From NCBI GenBank assembly GCA_016584305.1, contig JACEEZ010020338.1, positions 216,001-280,000 on the forward strand: DNA of 64,000 nucleotides. The letters run 5' to 3'. Below, in pieces: positions 21,701 through 34,974 of the stretch; the stretch's first letter is position 1; each line of letters starts with the position of its first letter. The position numbers and the translations under genes were made by a program. This DNA comes from Chionoecetes opilio. Taxonomy: Eukaryota; Arthropoda; Malacostraca; Decapoda; Majidae. The notes beneath the pieces were generated by a model that was given only the letters and a program-made list of their open reading frames with translations, made no database searches and was not told the DNA's origin.

Positions 21701-21719
21701 CAGACCAGAGCGAGGCGAG

Positions 21720-22320
21720 AGCGGGGAAGAGAGAGGGGGGGGAGAGAGAGAGAGAGAAGAGGAGAGAGAGAGAGAAAGAGGGGAAAGGGGGAGAGAAGGA
21801 GAGGGGGAGCGAGAGAACCTTTACCTCTTATCCAATCTTGCCCCCGGGTTTCTGCCCCCCCCGTGACCTCAACCAAAACCTCCTTGGCGCCCAGGAGGAA
21901 ATTTTACCCGACCTCCTTCACGAGCCCGGCACCCCTCCCCCCCGAGGGCCCCAGGGGCTGACCAACCCTCCCACTGCTCCCCCCAAGAGGTCAGCAGCGA
22001 AGCGTGTGGCTCCGAAAAAGGAACAGAGAACTGACGTAAAAAATATCTTGGTATCAGTCTTTCTATTTGTTACTACTACAACTACTACTGCTACTACTAC
22101 TACTACTACTACTGTACTACTACTACTACTGCTGCTGCCAACACCACCACCACTAGCACTGCCACCAGCATCGCTACTATAAAAAAAATATATATATACC
22201 ACTGCTACCACCACCACTACTACCACTGCCACCACTATTACTGCCCCCACCACCACCACTATTATTACTATCATTACCACCACCACTATTACTATACTAC
22301 TACTACCGCCAATATCCCTG
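21720..22320. repeat. GA-rich tract and (ACT)n/(CAC)n triplet arrays
   Basis: A GA/GGA-rich purine tract occupies 21720-21815. A long triplet region (22072-22310) alternates ACT and CAC units with short TA runs. The middle segment (21840-22020) is C-rich with proline-rich frames. The 214-codon plus frame and 122-codon minus frame across this region are driven by the repeats; I see no protein family in them. Confidence 0.8.
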
Positions 22321-22494
22321 CTGCTGCTTTAGTGCTAGCATTACAATCACCAGCTCATTACTGCTATCAATATTTATCGTGGTGAATGTATATAGCACTA
22401 CTTTCGTGTTAACTATTCGCGGTTGCAACAAAAAACGCGATGCATGGTGATAAGGCGACGCATCAACAATGGATATGAACTATATATAGTTAGT

Positions 22495-23665
22495 CTGTCA
22501 GTTTGTTTGTCTGTCTATATATCTATCTGTCTGTCTGTCTATCTGCTTGTATGTCTGTGCGTTGTCTTCGGTAAGTCTGTTTAAGCGTGTGGCAGTTGAT
22601 GTGAATAATAATTGTAATCGCTAAGACACCGAAATCTCGCAAAGAAAGACGCACGGAATGAAGAAACTAGAATAGAAGAATAGAAAGCGAAAGGGAATAA
22701 AAGGCGAAAAGTAGAGGAAGTAAAGGGAGAGGATTGATATGAAGAAAAAACCCCAGCAAAAATAAGTAGGGGGAGAAGCGTAAGAGGTCTCATTGTCAAT
22801 CATGCTGTATATATACGTGTGTCTGTGCGTGTGCGTGTGCGTGTGCGTGTGTGTGTGTGTGTGTGCGTGCGTGTGCGTGTGTGTGTGTGTTATGTATCAG
22901 TATTGCAGCATTATTGTAGATAGTAACATGGTGGTGGTGGTGATGGAGGCTGCAGGGTGGGTGTTGAGAAGCAGTATATACGTAGATGTGGTAGAGGCGG
23001 GATCAGTGGTGGTGGTGGTGGTGGTGGTGGTGGGAGTGCGGGCGGGCGGGGTGGTCCAGCGGAGCATCGCCTGGTGTGGTCGTCCTCATAATGGTGAAGG
23101 GAGAAAGTGCCCGCCTATAGTACTGATCCTCATCCACCTCCTACGATGTGCAAAGGGGATTTTATGCTCGACCCAGCCATCTATGGGACGATGGGGCGTG
23201 GGTAGAGAGGATCAGAGGATTACAAAGGTTTTATAGTTATCAGCAGATCCACTGACTGATGGCATATTCTTTGCATCACGCTATGTTACAATTGAGACAC
23301 GGGTGAAGGAGCAGGGAGAGGTACTATACAAGGTACTATATGATTTGTCTACTACCAAACTAAGATTATTTAGGCCGTCCACTGTAAGGTCTCTCTCTCT
23401 CTCTCCCTCTCTCTACTCTCTCTCTCGTCGTCTCTCACTTCCTCCTCTCTCTCTTCTCTCTCTCGATCTCGATCCCTCATCCTCTCCTCTCCGTCTGTCT
23501 TGCTTCTCGCTTCGTCTCTCTCTTCCTCTCTTCTCTCATCTCCTCTCTCCTCATCTCTCTCTCCTCCTACTCTCCAAGTTGCCGTCTCGCCATCTCACCT
23601 CGGCTCCTCATTCATTCTCAAAACACACACACACACCCACACACATATACACACACACACACTTT
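22495..23665. repeat. Cluster of simple repeats: (GTCT)n, (GT)n, (GGT)n, CT-rich, (AC)n
   Basis: GTCT units at 22495-22560; (GT)n with GC variants at 22815-22890; GGT triplets at 22928-23035; a 180-bp CT-rich tract at 23385-23570; AC with ACC interruptions at 23618-23662. The segment 23040-23300 between them is unique and shows nothing coding. Confidence 0.85.
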
Positions 23666-24150
23666 GCCAGCCTACAGAGCCTACTAACAACGTGTTCGCC
23701 TTTTACTTAGCAGTCAAATATGGAAGAGGAGGAGGAGAAAATGATGGCGGTGATGACAGTGAAAAAGATGATAAATTAAAGTCTGTTTAAAGAACCAAAT
23801 CATGAAATCATGTAGATCTTGTCTACTACACGCCACACGCACATACGCACTACGTTCTGCAAGTCCACACACGTGACACGTACTTTTCCAAAGACCGTTA
23901 TCTGTTTGCTCCACCTAACATTGTGTGGATGCGGGTTCAAAGCCTGCGCAAGTTTTTTGCTAACAGATCGACGTTCTGTTATCTGCTCCGCCTGCCTATG
24001 GAACAGGAGTATAGTTTGTATATTGTGCGAGGCTCCCACAACTTTCCCCATTGATCGGTCTGTATAAGCTCCGAGTCTAAGCTCTCTCCGATAGAGAAAT
24101 AAGTAGATGGCAATCACGAATGCAACGCACAATCAAGACCGTGGTAAATA
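23666..24150. other. Spacer between repeat tracts, nothing recognised
   Basis: Short frames on both strands lack motifs. It ends at a (CG)n run (24152-24160) that begins the CA-rich block. Confidence 0.4.
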
Positions 24151-24154
24151 ACGC

Positions 24155-24446
24155 GCGCGCGCGCACGCACACACTACACACACACACACCACACTTGCAC
24201 ACACCACCACACCACACACAACACACACACACTGCCACACCACACACACACACACACACAGCCGCTCACACATCACACACACACACACACACGCACCACA
24301 CACACACACAACACACACACACACAGACACACAGATCACGACCACACACTCACACACAGCACAAGGGCACCACACCACCACACCACCACACACACACATC
24401 ACACAAAACACACACACACAACCCACACCACACACACACACACACA

Positions 24447-24492
<46 letters not shown>

Positions 24493-25411
24493 CTAACACA
24501 CACACACACCGACCGGCACACACACACACACAGACTACGCAAACCACACACACACACACACACACATCACTATCTCCCCCACAACACACACACATCCCAC
24601 ACACATACACACACCAGCACATACACACACACACACACACAACAAAAACCACACACTTCACACACACACACACCACCACACACACCTTTTACCACCCACA
24701 CACATCTCACAACACACACACACACACCACACACACTCCTACACACACACACACACACAATCACACACACACACACACATCCCACACGACACACTACACC
24801 ACACACACAACCCACACCACACACACATCACCACCACACACACACCCACGCAACACAAACACACACACACACACTCCACACACACACATCACACACACAA
24901 CACACACCATCACGACACCCCACCACAACACCTGCACACCTACACCACACACATCACACACACACACACACACTACCTACACTACTACACGACACACCAC
25001 ACACAGACAATACACACACACCACACACACACACACACCACACACACTGACCACACCACTCACACCTACACACACCACACACAACACCAACCCACACACA
25101 TCACACACACTCAACACACACTATTGAAATGCAATTAAACTAACACCCACACTTGCACCACACACACACACACACTACACCACACACACAAAACACACAC
25201 CCATATCTCACACAGCACCGACACACACAACACCACCACAGCCATGTTACACACACACACTACACACCACACACTACAACCCACACACACACACACGACA
25301 CACACACACATATTACACCCACACACAACACACACATCCACACACAGACTCACACACACACACACCACACCAAATGCACACCACACACACACACACACAC
25401 ACCACACACAT

Positions 25412-25464
<53 letters not shown>

Positions 25465-25465
25465 T
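24155..25465. repeat. 1.3-kb CA-rich satellite-like block
   Basis: Almost purely A and C on the plus strand, built from (CA)n runs of variable length broken by CC, AA, CT and ACC interruptions. A short non-AC island lies at 25122-25143. It ends in a clean (CA)n run at 25414-25461. The 335-codon plus frame (24120-25127) is threonine/histidine repeat translation, not a gene. A decayed, expanded dinucleotide array is the simplest reading. Confidence 0.95.
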
Positions 25466-25947
25466 CAAGCATACCAAAATCCCGTCTCACCACAGGGGAC
25501 GGACGCACATCCTCCAAAACAAGTTTCTGAAATGAATGGACCACCAATGTTCTGTTTTGTCCTTGGAAGGCGTGATGAGGGAAGGAAGGAGGGAAGTAGT
25601 CAGTGAAGAGAGAAGAGAAGGCTTATGAGAAGACTGAGGAAGACAAGGAGAAGGATAAACTAGGGTGGCACGAAAGACGATCAGATATGGAGAAGGTGGA
25701 CGAGGTTGTGAGGGAAGGTTGTGCAGGTCGCTGGTGACCGAGGGATGTGGAGAGAAATAATTGAATGACGTGAGGGAGATGAGATCAAACGACGGCGATA
25801 AAGGATGACTGAGTGAAGACGCGATCAATATATTTGAGGGAGGAATGAAGTGCGTACTATTGAAATAAATGAAATAAATGGTGGAGAATAGATAGAGAGA
25901 GAGAGAGTAGAGAGATAGATAGAGAGAGAGAGAGAGGAGAGAAGAGA

Positions 25948-26018
<71 letters not shown>

Positions 26019-26110
26019 GAGAGAAGAGAGACGAGAGAGAGAGAGAGAGAGAGAGATGAGGAGAGAGAGAGGAGAGAGGAGAGAGAGAGACGAGAGAGAG
26101 AGAGAGAGAC

Positions 26111-26160
<50 letters not shown>

Positions 26161-26193
26161 CGAGAGAAGAGAGAGAGAGAGAGAGAGAGATAT

Positions 26194-26227
<34 letters not shown>

Positions 26228-26235
26228 CTACGCCT
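25466..26235. repeat. (GA)n array with GGA/CGA interruptions, after a G-rich unique stretch
   Basis: 25466-25885 is purine-rich unique sequence with no gene. From 25893 to 26226 the sequence is (GA)n broken by GGA, CGA and GATA. Short periodic blocks (GAGACGAGAGAGAG) recur at 26030-26170, suggesting block duplications. Confidence 0.9.
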
Positions 26236-26569
26236 TTTCCGGCGTACCCGGGCAGGGTGTGGGGGCGTATATTTACCTATTCTTGACAGGCGTGGCGGGG
26301 AAGGTCGGTGGGGGCGGCTGGGGCAGGAGGAGGTAGGTATGATAGGGAGGGAATGAGGGAGAGATGGAAGAGCAGGAAAGGAAGTATAGGGAGGGAGTGG
26401 GGAGAGGCAGGTAGGAGGAAGGGCGAAGTCTTTTTCTCCAGGTGTTCCACTGACGTCATTTTATACATACACACACACACATGGAGGAAGTGAATGTCCT
26501 TCGTACCCAGAGCAAGGTCGCAAGGATATGGAGGAGGAGAGGGAGGAGAATGATGATGGGGAAGGAACA

Positions 26570-27660
26570 CAAAAGAAGAACAAGCAGCAACAGACCCTTG
26601 GTTCTTGAAAGGCTGTTTGTGATAACCTACACTATATAGCTATTCTAAAGTTAGAGACATATGACAGTAAAGGCAAAGGCTCCTTCCCACCCTCCAATCC
26701 TTCCAACATGGAAAAATTGCAAGTAAATTTTCTATAAGAGCAAGACAAACTATATAGAATCACTACTTATGCTACTACCTCATACACGTTGCAAGACACA
26801 GCAACAAATCCATAAAAGCCACATCTAATTGGTACATTTGGAAATGCTATTGTGATATGATCGTTCTGGATTGGAGTCGAAGTAATTAATTATATTAATT
26901 AATTATCTAATCTGTTTTTTAAAGTGGTAACTGTCATACTGTCAAAGATATTGGAAGACAGAGTATTCCAGCCGTTTACGGCCCGATTGAAGGAGACGTG
27001 CTTGGCTTGTTTGATGAAAATCTTTTACTTTTTTCAAGCCGTGACTTGTATTTGATCGCTCCACTGTAAAATAATGTTCTGCACTGATATGAAAGCCTTT
27101 GAATATTTTGAACACTACTTTAAGATCACCTCACATTCTTCGTTTTGATAGACTGAATAAATTGAATGATCTAAGTCTTTCTTCGTAAGACATATTTCTC
27201 AAGTGATTAATTATCTCTGTAATTCTACCTCGTACTCTCTGTAACCTGTTTATGTCCTTCGTACAATATGGTGACCAAAAATGTGAGCAGTACTCAAGAT
27301 TGGGTTGTGTCAGCGAGTTATACAGTTTTAATATGTACATCTGATTTATTTTCGAAAGCACGTCCAATAAAAGCGATAATTTGTTTAGCGGTTTTGACTA
27401 CCTCCAAGCAATGCTGACTGGCCTTTCACTTGCTTGAAAACATGATTCAGAGATCCTTTTCCTTATTCACCGCAGAAAGCTGTTGGTCAGTCAACAAATA
27501 CTGCACGCAATCGTTACTGCTTACAAGCTGCAATACTTTACACTTATCTACATTAAATTTAATTTGCCATTCGTTGGCCCAACAAGCTAATTGAGTCTAG
27601 TCTCGAGTCTAGGTCTAACTGCAAAATTTATAAGTGTTGATACTCTACTGGTAGTTTCAG
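26570..27660 (-). pseudogene. 5'-truncated LINE fragment, CR1-like C-terminal RT
   Basis: The minus frame 27367-27131 reads LYNSLTQPNLEYCSHFWS, then INRLQRVRGRITEIINHL and EERLRSFNLFSLSKRR, the post-catalytic RT segment common to CR1-like LINEs. More text of the family continues in other frames to about 27660 and 26950. The 3' region (26570-26700) shares words with the 3' end of the LINE at 16330 (AACAGACC, AAGGCTGTTTG, AGGCTCCTYCCCACC), so the two are related. No catalytic motif remains. Confidence 0.7.
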
Positions 27661-28012
27661 AGTCGTCGACAAATTTTCATATTTTGCAAAAGAAGATGAG
27701 GAGGAAGAGAAGGAAGAAACTGGACGAGATGGATGATCATGCAAATGACTTGAAAACTGGTTAGATCTGGAAGACAAAAAAAAAAGAAGCAGTAGACAAA
27801 GGAAGAGGAGGTGATGAATGAGGATGACGCAGTAGTTATGGCAGTGTGGTGTAGCTTGTACAACCACGCTGAGAAAACACACACACACACACACATATAT
27901 CAACACCCCCCCCCACTGAGTCTTTCTTTGCCCTTTAACCTGCCATAACCATACCCCCATAACCAAAACCACAACCAATCACTGTACTGGTTGTAATAAT
28001 CGTGCCGTCACC
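27661..28012. other. Spacer with short (CA)n
   Basis: GA-rich then AC-rich, with a (CA)n run at 27877-27894 and a C-run at 27905-27914. No gene. Confidence 0.5.
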
Positions 28013-28500
28013 ATGACCAACCACCACCGCCAACACCACCACAGTCATCACCATCACCACCACTTTCTTCACCATCCCCACCACCTTTCACACCACCACC
28101 GCCTACACCACCACCTCATCACCATCACACCACCTTCCACACAACCAGTCTTCACCATCACCACCACCTTTCACATCACCATCACCACCACTCTCACCAT
28201 CACCACCACTGTCATCACCATCACCACCACTGTCATCACCTTCACTACCACTGTCACCACCTTTCACACTACCACTGTCATCACCATCACCACCTTTCAC
28301 ACCACCAATGTCATCACCATGACCACCACCTTTCACACCACCACTGTCATCACCATCACCACCTTTCACACCACCACTGTCTCATTACCATCACTACTTT
28401 TCACACCACCAGTCATCACCATCGCCACCACTGTCATCACCATCACCACCACTTTCTTCCCCATCCCCACCACTGTTATCACCATCACCACCACAAGTAC
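28013..28500. repeat. CAC/TCACCA minisatellite, about 480 bp
   Basis: Triplet-based repeats (CACCATCACCACC) with longer periodicity from recurring CACTGTCATCACCATCACCA and CACCTTTCACACCACCA blocks of about 36-40 bp. The plus frame (28013-28534) is His/Thr repeat and the minus frame is Gly/Asp repeat; neither looks like a gene. Confidence 0.9.
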
Positions 28501-28574
28501 CTACCTTTTTGCCTCAAGTTTTCGCACACAATAACACACACCTTCGTAGCGACGCCTCCATCACGCCCACAAAC

Positions 28575-28790
28575 ATAGTACGACTTTCATCAGGCGACCC
28601 TGGGACACCTCTGACTCGATCCGATCCGGGAAGGGATTCAAAGCCGGCATAAATCAGGTTCGTATGCAAAATCGATACATCTACATAGCGGGCCTCGGAC
28701 TCCTCTGTCCTCTAACTCTAACTGAACCGGAAAGGGGATCAGAAGTCATGGATCAGGTTCGGATGCAAGATCGAAACTGTTTTAAAATAT
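28575..28790. repeat. Two diverged tandem copies of a ~110-bp unit
   Basis: CCGGGAAGGGATTCAAAG with AATCAGGTTCGTATGCAAAA near 28627-28670 recurs as CCGGAAAGGGGATCAGAAG with GATCAGGTTCGGATGCAAGA near 28731-28772. The CTCGGACTCC/CTCTGACTCG words before each also match. Confidence 0.6.
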
Positions 28791-30620
28791 GTTTCAAATT
28801 GCTAAGTGTTTATTTTTTCAGTGCTGCTATTTGAAATGAATGAAAGATATATGATTGTGATTGATTATGAGATTGAAAAGAGGCAGGTCGAAAGAGTGAG
28901 GGATGGAGGAGAGAGAATAGATGATAGAGGGAAGGAAGCAGAGAGGGAGGGAAGGAGGGTGAGAAGGAGGGAAGGAGGGAGGAAGCAGGTGGTGTAGACC
29001 GGATTGGGCATCACCTTATACGACACCTGGCCGTCGCTGCTTCCAGTATTTCTCTCGGCAAATCTTATTGGAGGCTGTGAGCTTTTCTTCGCTGGGTGGG
29101 GCACGACGATGCCCGCCCCGCCCACCACGCCGCGACCCCACGGAACATGACCAACGCCGTGCCACCGAGCGACCCCACCTCACTGCCGACATTAACGGGT
29201 GCCAGGAACTCCTAAAGAAACGAACACAACAGACTTAAATCCAACGCGCGCAATCACACCACCTTGGAGGGAGCGAGAACCCAATAACATCGCAGACAAG
29301 GGATTACGTTGAACTGTATTATGATGAAACAGACAAGCATGGCCTTCAGAATCTCAAGGTAACCCCTAAAATTACGTGCGTGTCAGAAGAAACTGAGGCT
29401 TGAGAAAAATTTCGTGGAGTAATGGCCACGTCTCGCCTACCTCGACGCCTGTTCAGCCCTGACACACACACACAGGACCTCACACCACCTCACTCACCAC
29501 TCGATACGACCCTCACAAACCACCGTCCACCACTGCTTCTACTGTCCTCCTACTTCACAAAGCCCGAGTGCCCGTGTTTTGCCGTTAGTCACAGCGTTCA
29601 TAATACCCGAGTGCGGCGTCCCCTACTGGTTTATGGCCTCAACGTGTCGCCTCTTAGCACACTTGTCTGGTTGGACGCTCTGTATGCCATCGATAGACAG
29701 CCTCACGCCGTTACCGTCCTCGTAACAACGCCGGCTGATTCTTAATTTTCCGTTATTGTTCCTAAACTATCGATGTGTCACAAGCACTCTACATCCGGTT
29801 CTCGTATTCATAGACACACACAAAAGAAGGATATAGAAGTAAATGACATATTCGAGAAGAAAAAAAACGGCAAGGAATTCAATTATTTTTTTTCTCCTCC
29901 GTACCTACTTTTACATTCTCACTCGCGACAAAAAAGAAACTGAAAAAAACTCTTATCTCATTCCACTTCTCCGCCCTTCTCCTCCTCTCCCTCCACCTCC
30001 CCTTCAGATGTGTGTGACCGTATACCCTTCTCTCCTAATGAGGCAGGTGAGGGTGGGTCCCTTACACCCTCCCCGCAGCCCTAATACAGTTAATTAAGAA
30101 CCTCTACAGAGACCAATTTCAGGCTACAAGGTATTATTAAAGCTATCTAATGTGTGGCTGCTCCGCGGGTGTTGGGGGCGATAAGAGGGGGTCTTCGAAA
30201 TGGGGAAAAAAAAGAGGCGAAGATTGTGGTTAAGGTGATGGTATTGGGTTGAGAGGCCGTGGGTGAGGAGTCTGAGGAGAGGGTCAAAGGGAACAGCAGG
30301 TTGGAGACATCATCAAAATCTTTTAGGGTTTTATGACGTGTGGGGAAGGTAAGTGGGTTGAGGTTTTGGACACGATAAATGATAACCATCTCACCATGTG
30401 TGAATATGATGCCACTTTGAGCCACCGCCACTATACACTGCCATCACTACGAGGACGACAATGACCACCATCACCACCATCGCTGCCACTGTGCACTATC
30501 GTCATCTCTACATACCACCAGCTTCAATACCATCATTATCTAGAGATGAGTAAGAAGTAGTACGTGAGAGTAGGAACATAACAGTGATTCCAGTCACCAT
30601 CCCTGTTCTTAGATCTCACT
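28791..30620. other. Intergenic stretch with a GA-rich tract
   Basis: 28880-28985 is purine-rich (GAGGGAAGGAGG type). 29000-29250 is GC-richer and could be a promoter or first exon, but I see no splice-supported ORF. Frames at 29422-29745 and 29843-30097 have no motif. Nothing else recognised. Confidence 0.4.
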
Positions 30621-30627
30621 GTTGGCG

Positions 30628-30747
<120 letters not shown>

Positions 30748-30974
30748 TCTCCACTCAATCTCCCGTCTATTCCAGTTCATCAGGAGTAATATTCTCTTAA
30801 TTTTTCAAACTATTACTATTACTTGCACAATATCTCCTAACAATACAATACAACTGTCCACAAGGCTGATGGCATCCTTGTATGACATATAAAAACAATA
30901 GCCTTGGACAGCAATGTTAGACGTGTGACTACATAACTCAGTGTCTCTTGCCCTAATTGTTCCACACATTTTTT

Positions 30975-31008
<34 letters not shown>

Positions 31009-31689
31009 AATACCCACAGCAAGGGACAATTTTCCTTCTCCTCCTGTTTCTTTTCCTTCACCTTCCGTAGTCACAATTAGCACCACCCTAAAGCCTCCAG
31101 CCACCACCACTACCACCTCCCCCGTCCTCGGGCCGCCTCCCCAATAGGTCAGCTGCGGCCCACTGGAGGGTGGAGGACGTAATATAAATCTCCATTACCT
31201 CCGCCCGGACTGGCCCTGTGCGCCGTGAATAATGCGATTTCATGCACATTTTGTAAAGTAAGTTGGAAGGCGGGGAGGAGGAGGAAGAGGAGGAGGAGGA
31301 GGAGGAGGAGGAGGATAAGGAGGAGGAAATGAATGAAAAACTTGATTCTTAGCTAAACAATTACAAGGTATTATTTTTTGTTCCTACATCCTGTTGTTGA
31401 CTTTTGCATATTTATCACTGAGTGCTAAGTTCGGTTCAATAACTTCGTTGTTATAGACTTCCAGCGCACGTATTAGGGTATTGTGTGAGGCATTGTAACA
31501 ATATCATTATTACTCTATAAGAGTAGATAGAAATGATAGAAATAACAGTAGTAGTATATAATAGTGACATCAATACTAATGATAAAAAAAAAAAATTAGT
31601 AATGATCACAATAACAACAATAATAATAAGTAATAAAATAAATTGTGGTAATGATAATATAAACGTGTTAAGCACCTACATACACGCCT

Positions 31690-32425
31690 AATGTCGGTGT
31701 TGCGCGAAATCTTCTCAGCGCCAAATCATGTAGACCCCTCCATTCATCTCTCTTATTTCACTGGTTTTACAGCTTAACTGCTGCCCTGATACATGTTACA
31801 GGTGACATTGAGTCACTAGCTTTCCATGAGAACACTTACAAGTAATAATAGTTACTCAAAAGCTTAAAATATCCACGTCAAAAAGTTAAACCTTATCAGG
31901 TATAATTATTATCCTTTGTCTGGATACCAGTGCATCTAACTACTCTCATAAAATGATGTGTCCCAGAGTACCCTGTACCATGTTTCAGGGCAGCAGTAAA
32001 GCTGTAAAACATGTAAACCAAAGAATATACGTAGGTAACTTATGAAAAGGTTAATCTTTTTCTCTTTGATTTGCATGTTTTACAGCTTTACTGGTGCCCT
32101 GAAACATGTTACAGGGTACTCTGAGACACTTATTATTTTATGAGAGTAGTTAGATGCACAGGTATCCAGACAAAGGATAATAATTATACCTGATAAGAAC
32201 CATACTCCTGTTCCCACAACCTGACTGATTCACATGCATTTTTTGACGTGAATATTCTAAGCTTTTGAGTAACTGTTATTATTTGTAAGTGTTCTCATGG
32301 GAAGCTAGTGACTCGATGTCACCTATATCATGTATCAGGGCAGCAGTTAAGCTGTAAAACCAGTGAAATAAAGAGAGATGAATGGAAAGGTCTACAGGAT
32401 TTCGCGCGTTGACAACATTTCGCAT
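31690..32425. mobile_element. Long fold-back element (about 330-bp inverted arms)
   Basis: The left arm (31690-32013) is inverted in the right arm (32074-32425) around a 60-bp loop. Matching words include TTTCACTGGTTTTACAGC, GAGTCACTAGCTT, GTTACTCAAAAGCTTA, TTATCAGGTATAATTATT, CCTTTGTCTGGATACC and CTAACTACTCTCATAAAAT. Arms differ by point changes and one ~40-bp segment present only on the right (near 32200-32245). Within each arm, TTTTACAGCTT...CTG.TGCCCTGA.ACATG appears twice in opposite orientation, so there is a smaller palindrome inside. No ORF. A fold-back-type MITE is the likely class; target duplication not clear. Confidence 0.8.
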
Positions 32426-34310
32426 AACACCGGAGGTGAGGTGAGAGGCAAGGCCTGCTATCTGCGCGGCATTGGCATCACTGCTGCCTCGATCGATCTC
32501 CTTATGCACGCTGGACGCGGCGGACCACTGAACAACGTCGTGAATATAACGTTAAGCACAGACTGTACCCGAAACTGAGGGAAATCCTACACACGAACAC
32601 ACTGATATGACACACAAACTAACATTAATCCTTAGCCACCAAAATAGCATACACGCATAGATAAGGACTTGTTGATCTTTTCTTCACTGATATATTCTAA
32701 TCCATTTTTATTACTTTTGAATTGTTATAGGATTATATACTTTTTGTGATATCTTTCTACGATTTTTTCTTTTTTTTCTATGTGTGTTTACGCTTGCAAT
32801 ATTTCTTTACGGAGTCTATATGGAAATAATGAGTACCTCAATTTCTCGCGAGCAAATGACATTCCTATCATCGTTGGTGTACATTACTGCAACGTTCATG
32901 ATGCAATACATCCTCCACTACTACTACTACTACTACTACTATACTACTACTTCTACTACTACTACTACTTCTATTAGAACAATTACTACTACTCCTGATA
33001 TTTCTGCTAATACTGTTTACACTACTATGTTCTTTTATTCCACTCTCTCTCCATAATTCTATCACCACCACAATCACAATTGTTCTTCATGAACAACAAG
33101 GAGATGACGAAGCCGAAGTACAAAAATAAATTGGAAAAGAGGAAAAAAAAAGAAAAAAAAAGAGGTGGAGGAGGAGGATGAAAAAGGAGAAGAAAAAGAA
33201 GACGAAAAAGAAGATGAAGAAAAAGAAAAGAAAAGAAGAAGATGGTGATGATGATGGAAAAGAAGAAGAAGAGGAACAATGGATTGTAATGATGATGAAA
33301 AATAATAATAATAAGAAGAGGAAGAAGAAGAAGCAGATGATTAAGACAAAGAAGAAGAAGTCAGAGAACAATAATAACGTGCAGTCCAAGGGGTGCACCA
33401 GGGCGTCACCACTCAGCACCCCGCGGCACGCCACCACCAGCCGCCCCGGAAGCCGTGACGGGTCTTTTTTATACCCCTGAGGCGATAACTTGTTTTTTCC
33501 CCGCCTCATCGGAGGTCAGGGGGGGAGGGAAGGGGAGGGCCACCTATTACACCTCGGGCACCCCCTCGAGGCGCCTTCGGGCTGTTAGGGACACCCGCGG
33601 CAAGGTGCAAAGCAAGGTCATCATCCACAGCGCAGCATCAAACTACCCTCCATAGGTCGTTTCGTCTATACAAAGAACGAACTTTAGCTTAAGAGTTTTG
33701 ATAATCAAGAAAAAAAAGTGATATGCCACAGTGCGATTATATAGCATATCAAACTTGAGGAAGGAAGCAAAACTTACGGCTCATTTAAATTTTGAAGCAC
33801 GCAGACTCCTTCACGACCTTTGACTTCGAGCAGGCTTATGCTTCTTTCATGGTGCATCGCCGGTGCAGCGTCAGAAGGCCTAAAGGCACCTCAGAAATAA
33901 AACAAAATTATGCGATCCATAAGAGAAGTGTCAGCATATTCATTTGAACATCATAGCGCTATCCGGCTATTGAAATTGGCGGTAATGCATTATATAACAC
34001 AATCCCATGAGTTGTACCTGGTGATTGTGTCCGTGTTAACTCACACTTGGCGGCGCTCCGTCAGTTTTCCAATGAAACCTTGTAGCGCCAAGACTTATGT
34101 CTGCTCCTTAAGCTTGAATATTTACTTATTTTACGCTTCCATATAAAGGCATGCGATATTTCTTGCAGCACTTTCACTTTTGGAAACATGAGAAGAAAGT
34201 GAAGCTGTGAAGGAGGCAAGCGAAGTGCTCTGATGAGATCCTTGTCTTTCTTTTTTTACAAAAGGTTCCTGAAAGTAGCCGAGTATATTTTATGGGCTTC
34301 AATGTCTGCC
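32426..34310. other. Intergenic stretch with triplet arrays
   Basis: (CTA)n/(TAC)n occupies 32915-32975 and a GAA/GAAGAA-rich tract 33125-33365. The GC-rich segment 33380-33650 has frames on both strands but no motif or splice support. 33660-34310 shows nothing. Confidence 0.6.
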
Positions 34311-34319
34311 TGGTCGTCT

Positions 34320-34640
34320 GATTATGTCTGTTTGATTCTGTCTGTCTTTGTTCATCTGCTTGTCTTTGTTTATATATGGTACCTGACTTTGTCTGTTTGT
34401 CTACCTGTTTTAATCTGTCTGTTTTATGTCTTTGACCGTCTGTCTACTTATCTGTCGGATTTTGTCCGTCTGTCTGTCTATCTGTCTGTCTGTCTGTCTG
34501 TTTGTCTCTGTCTGCCTGTCTGTCTGTCTGTTTGTATGTCTGCCTGTCTGTTTGTCTCTGTCTGTCTGTCTGACTGTCTGTGTCTGTTATACAGACCTGT
34601 CTGTCTGTCTGTCTGTCTGTGTCTCTCTCTCTCTCCAAAC
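34320..34640. repeat. (TGTC)n-rich tetranucleotide array
   Basis: Degenerate TGTC/TGCC units with TTTG interruptions across 34320-34440, cleaner from 34440 to 34620. The 165-codon plus frame (Cys/Leu/Ser-rich) and the 67-codon minus frame (Thr/Asp/Arg/Gln repeats) are artefacts. Confidence 0.9.
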
Positions 34641-34974
34641 ACAACACACAACTTACATGTTAGGACTGATAATGTGGACTGCTATCTTATCAGTATTTCA
34701 TTAACGCGTATAATTATCTGTCATATATAGTGAAGAGAAACGTGTGGAATAGTGAGTGTGAGGGTTGAGCGTGATGTATGCTGGCCGATGCCTCAACAAC
34801 TCGGTGCCTTGCATGGAGTCCTGGATACCGGTGAACACCATTTTTTTTATTATTCATACCTGTCATTACTCAAATCAAGCCCAAGAGGTCAGACCACAAT
34901 ACCTAAACAGTGTTCCAGCCACGTCCATGATCGAGCTGGCTATAACTAGCCACTCAGTTATGAACGTTACGTTA

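Noticed and set aside
21538..22182. 214-codon plus ORF
   Set aside because: Built from GA-rich, C-rich and ACT-repeat sequence; no domain.
23040..23230. Possible tRNA-derived SINE (GGTGGTCCAGCGG)
   Set aside because: An A-box-like word only; no convincing B box at the right distance and no second copy.
24120..25127. 335-codon plus-strand frame
   Set aside because: It is translation of the CA-rich block (Thr/His repeats) and has no non-repetitive content.
34233..34730. 165-codon Cys/Leu/Ser frame
   Set aside because: Translation of the (TGTC)n array.
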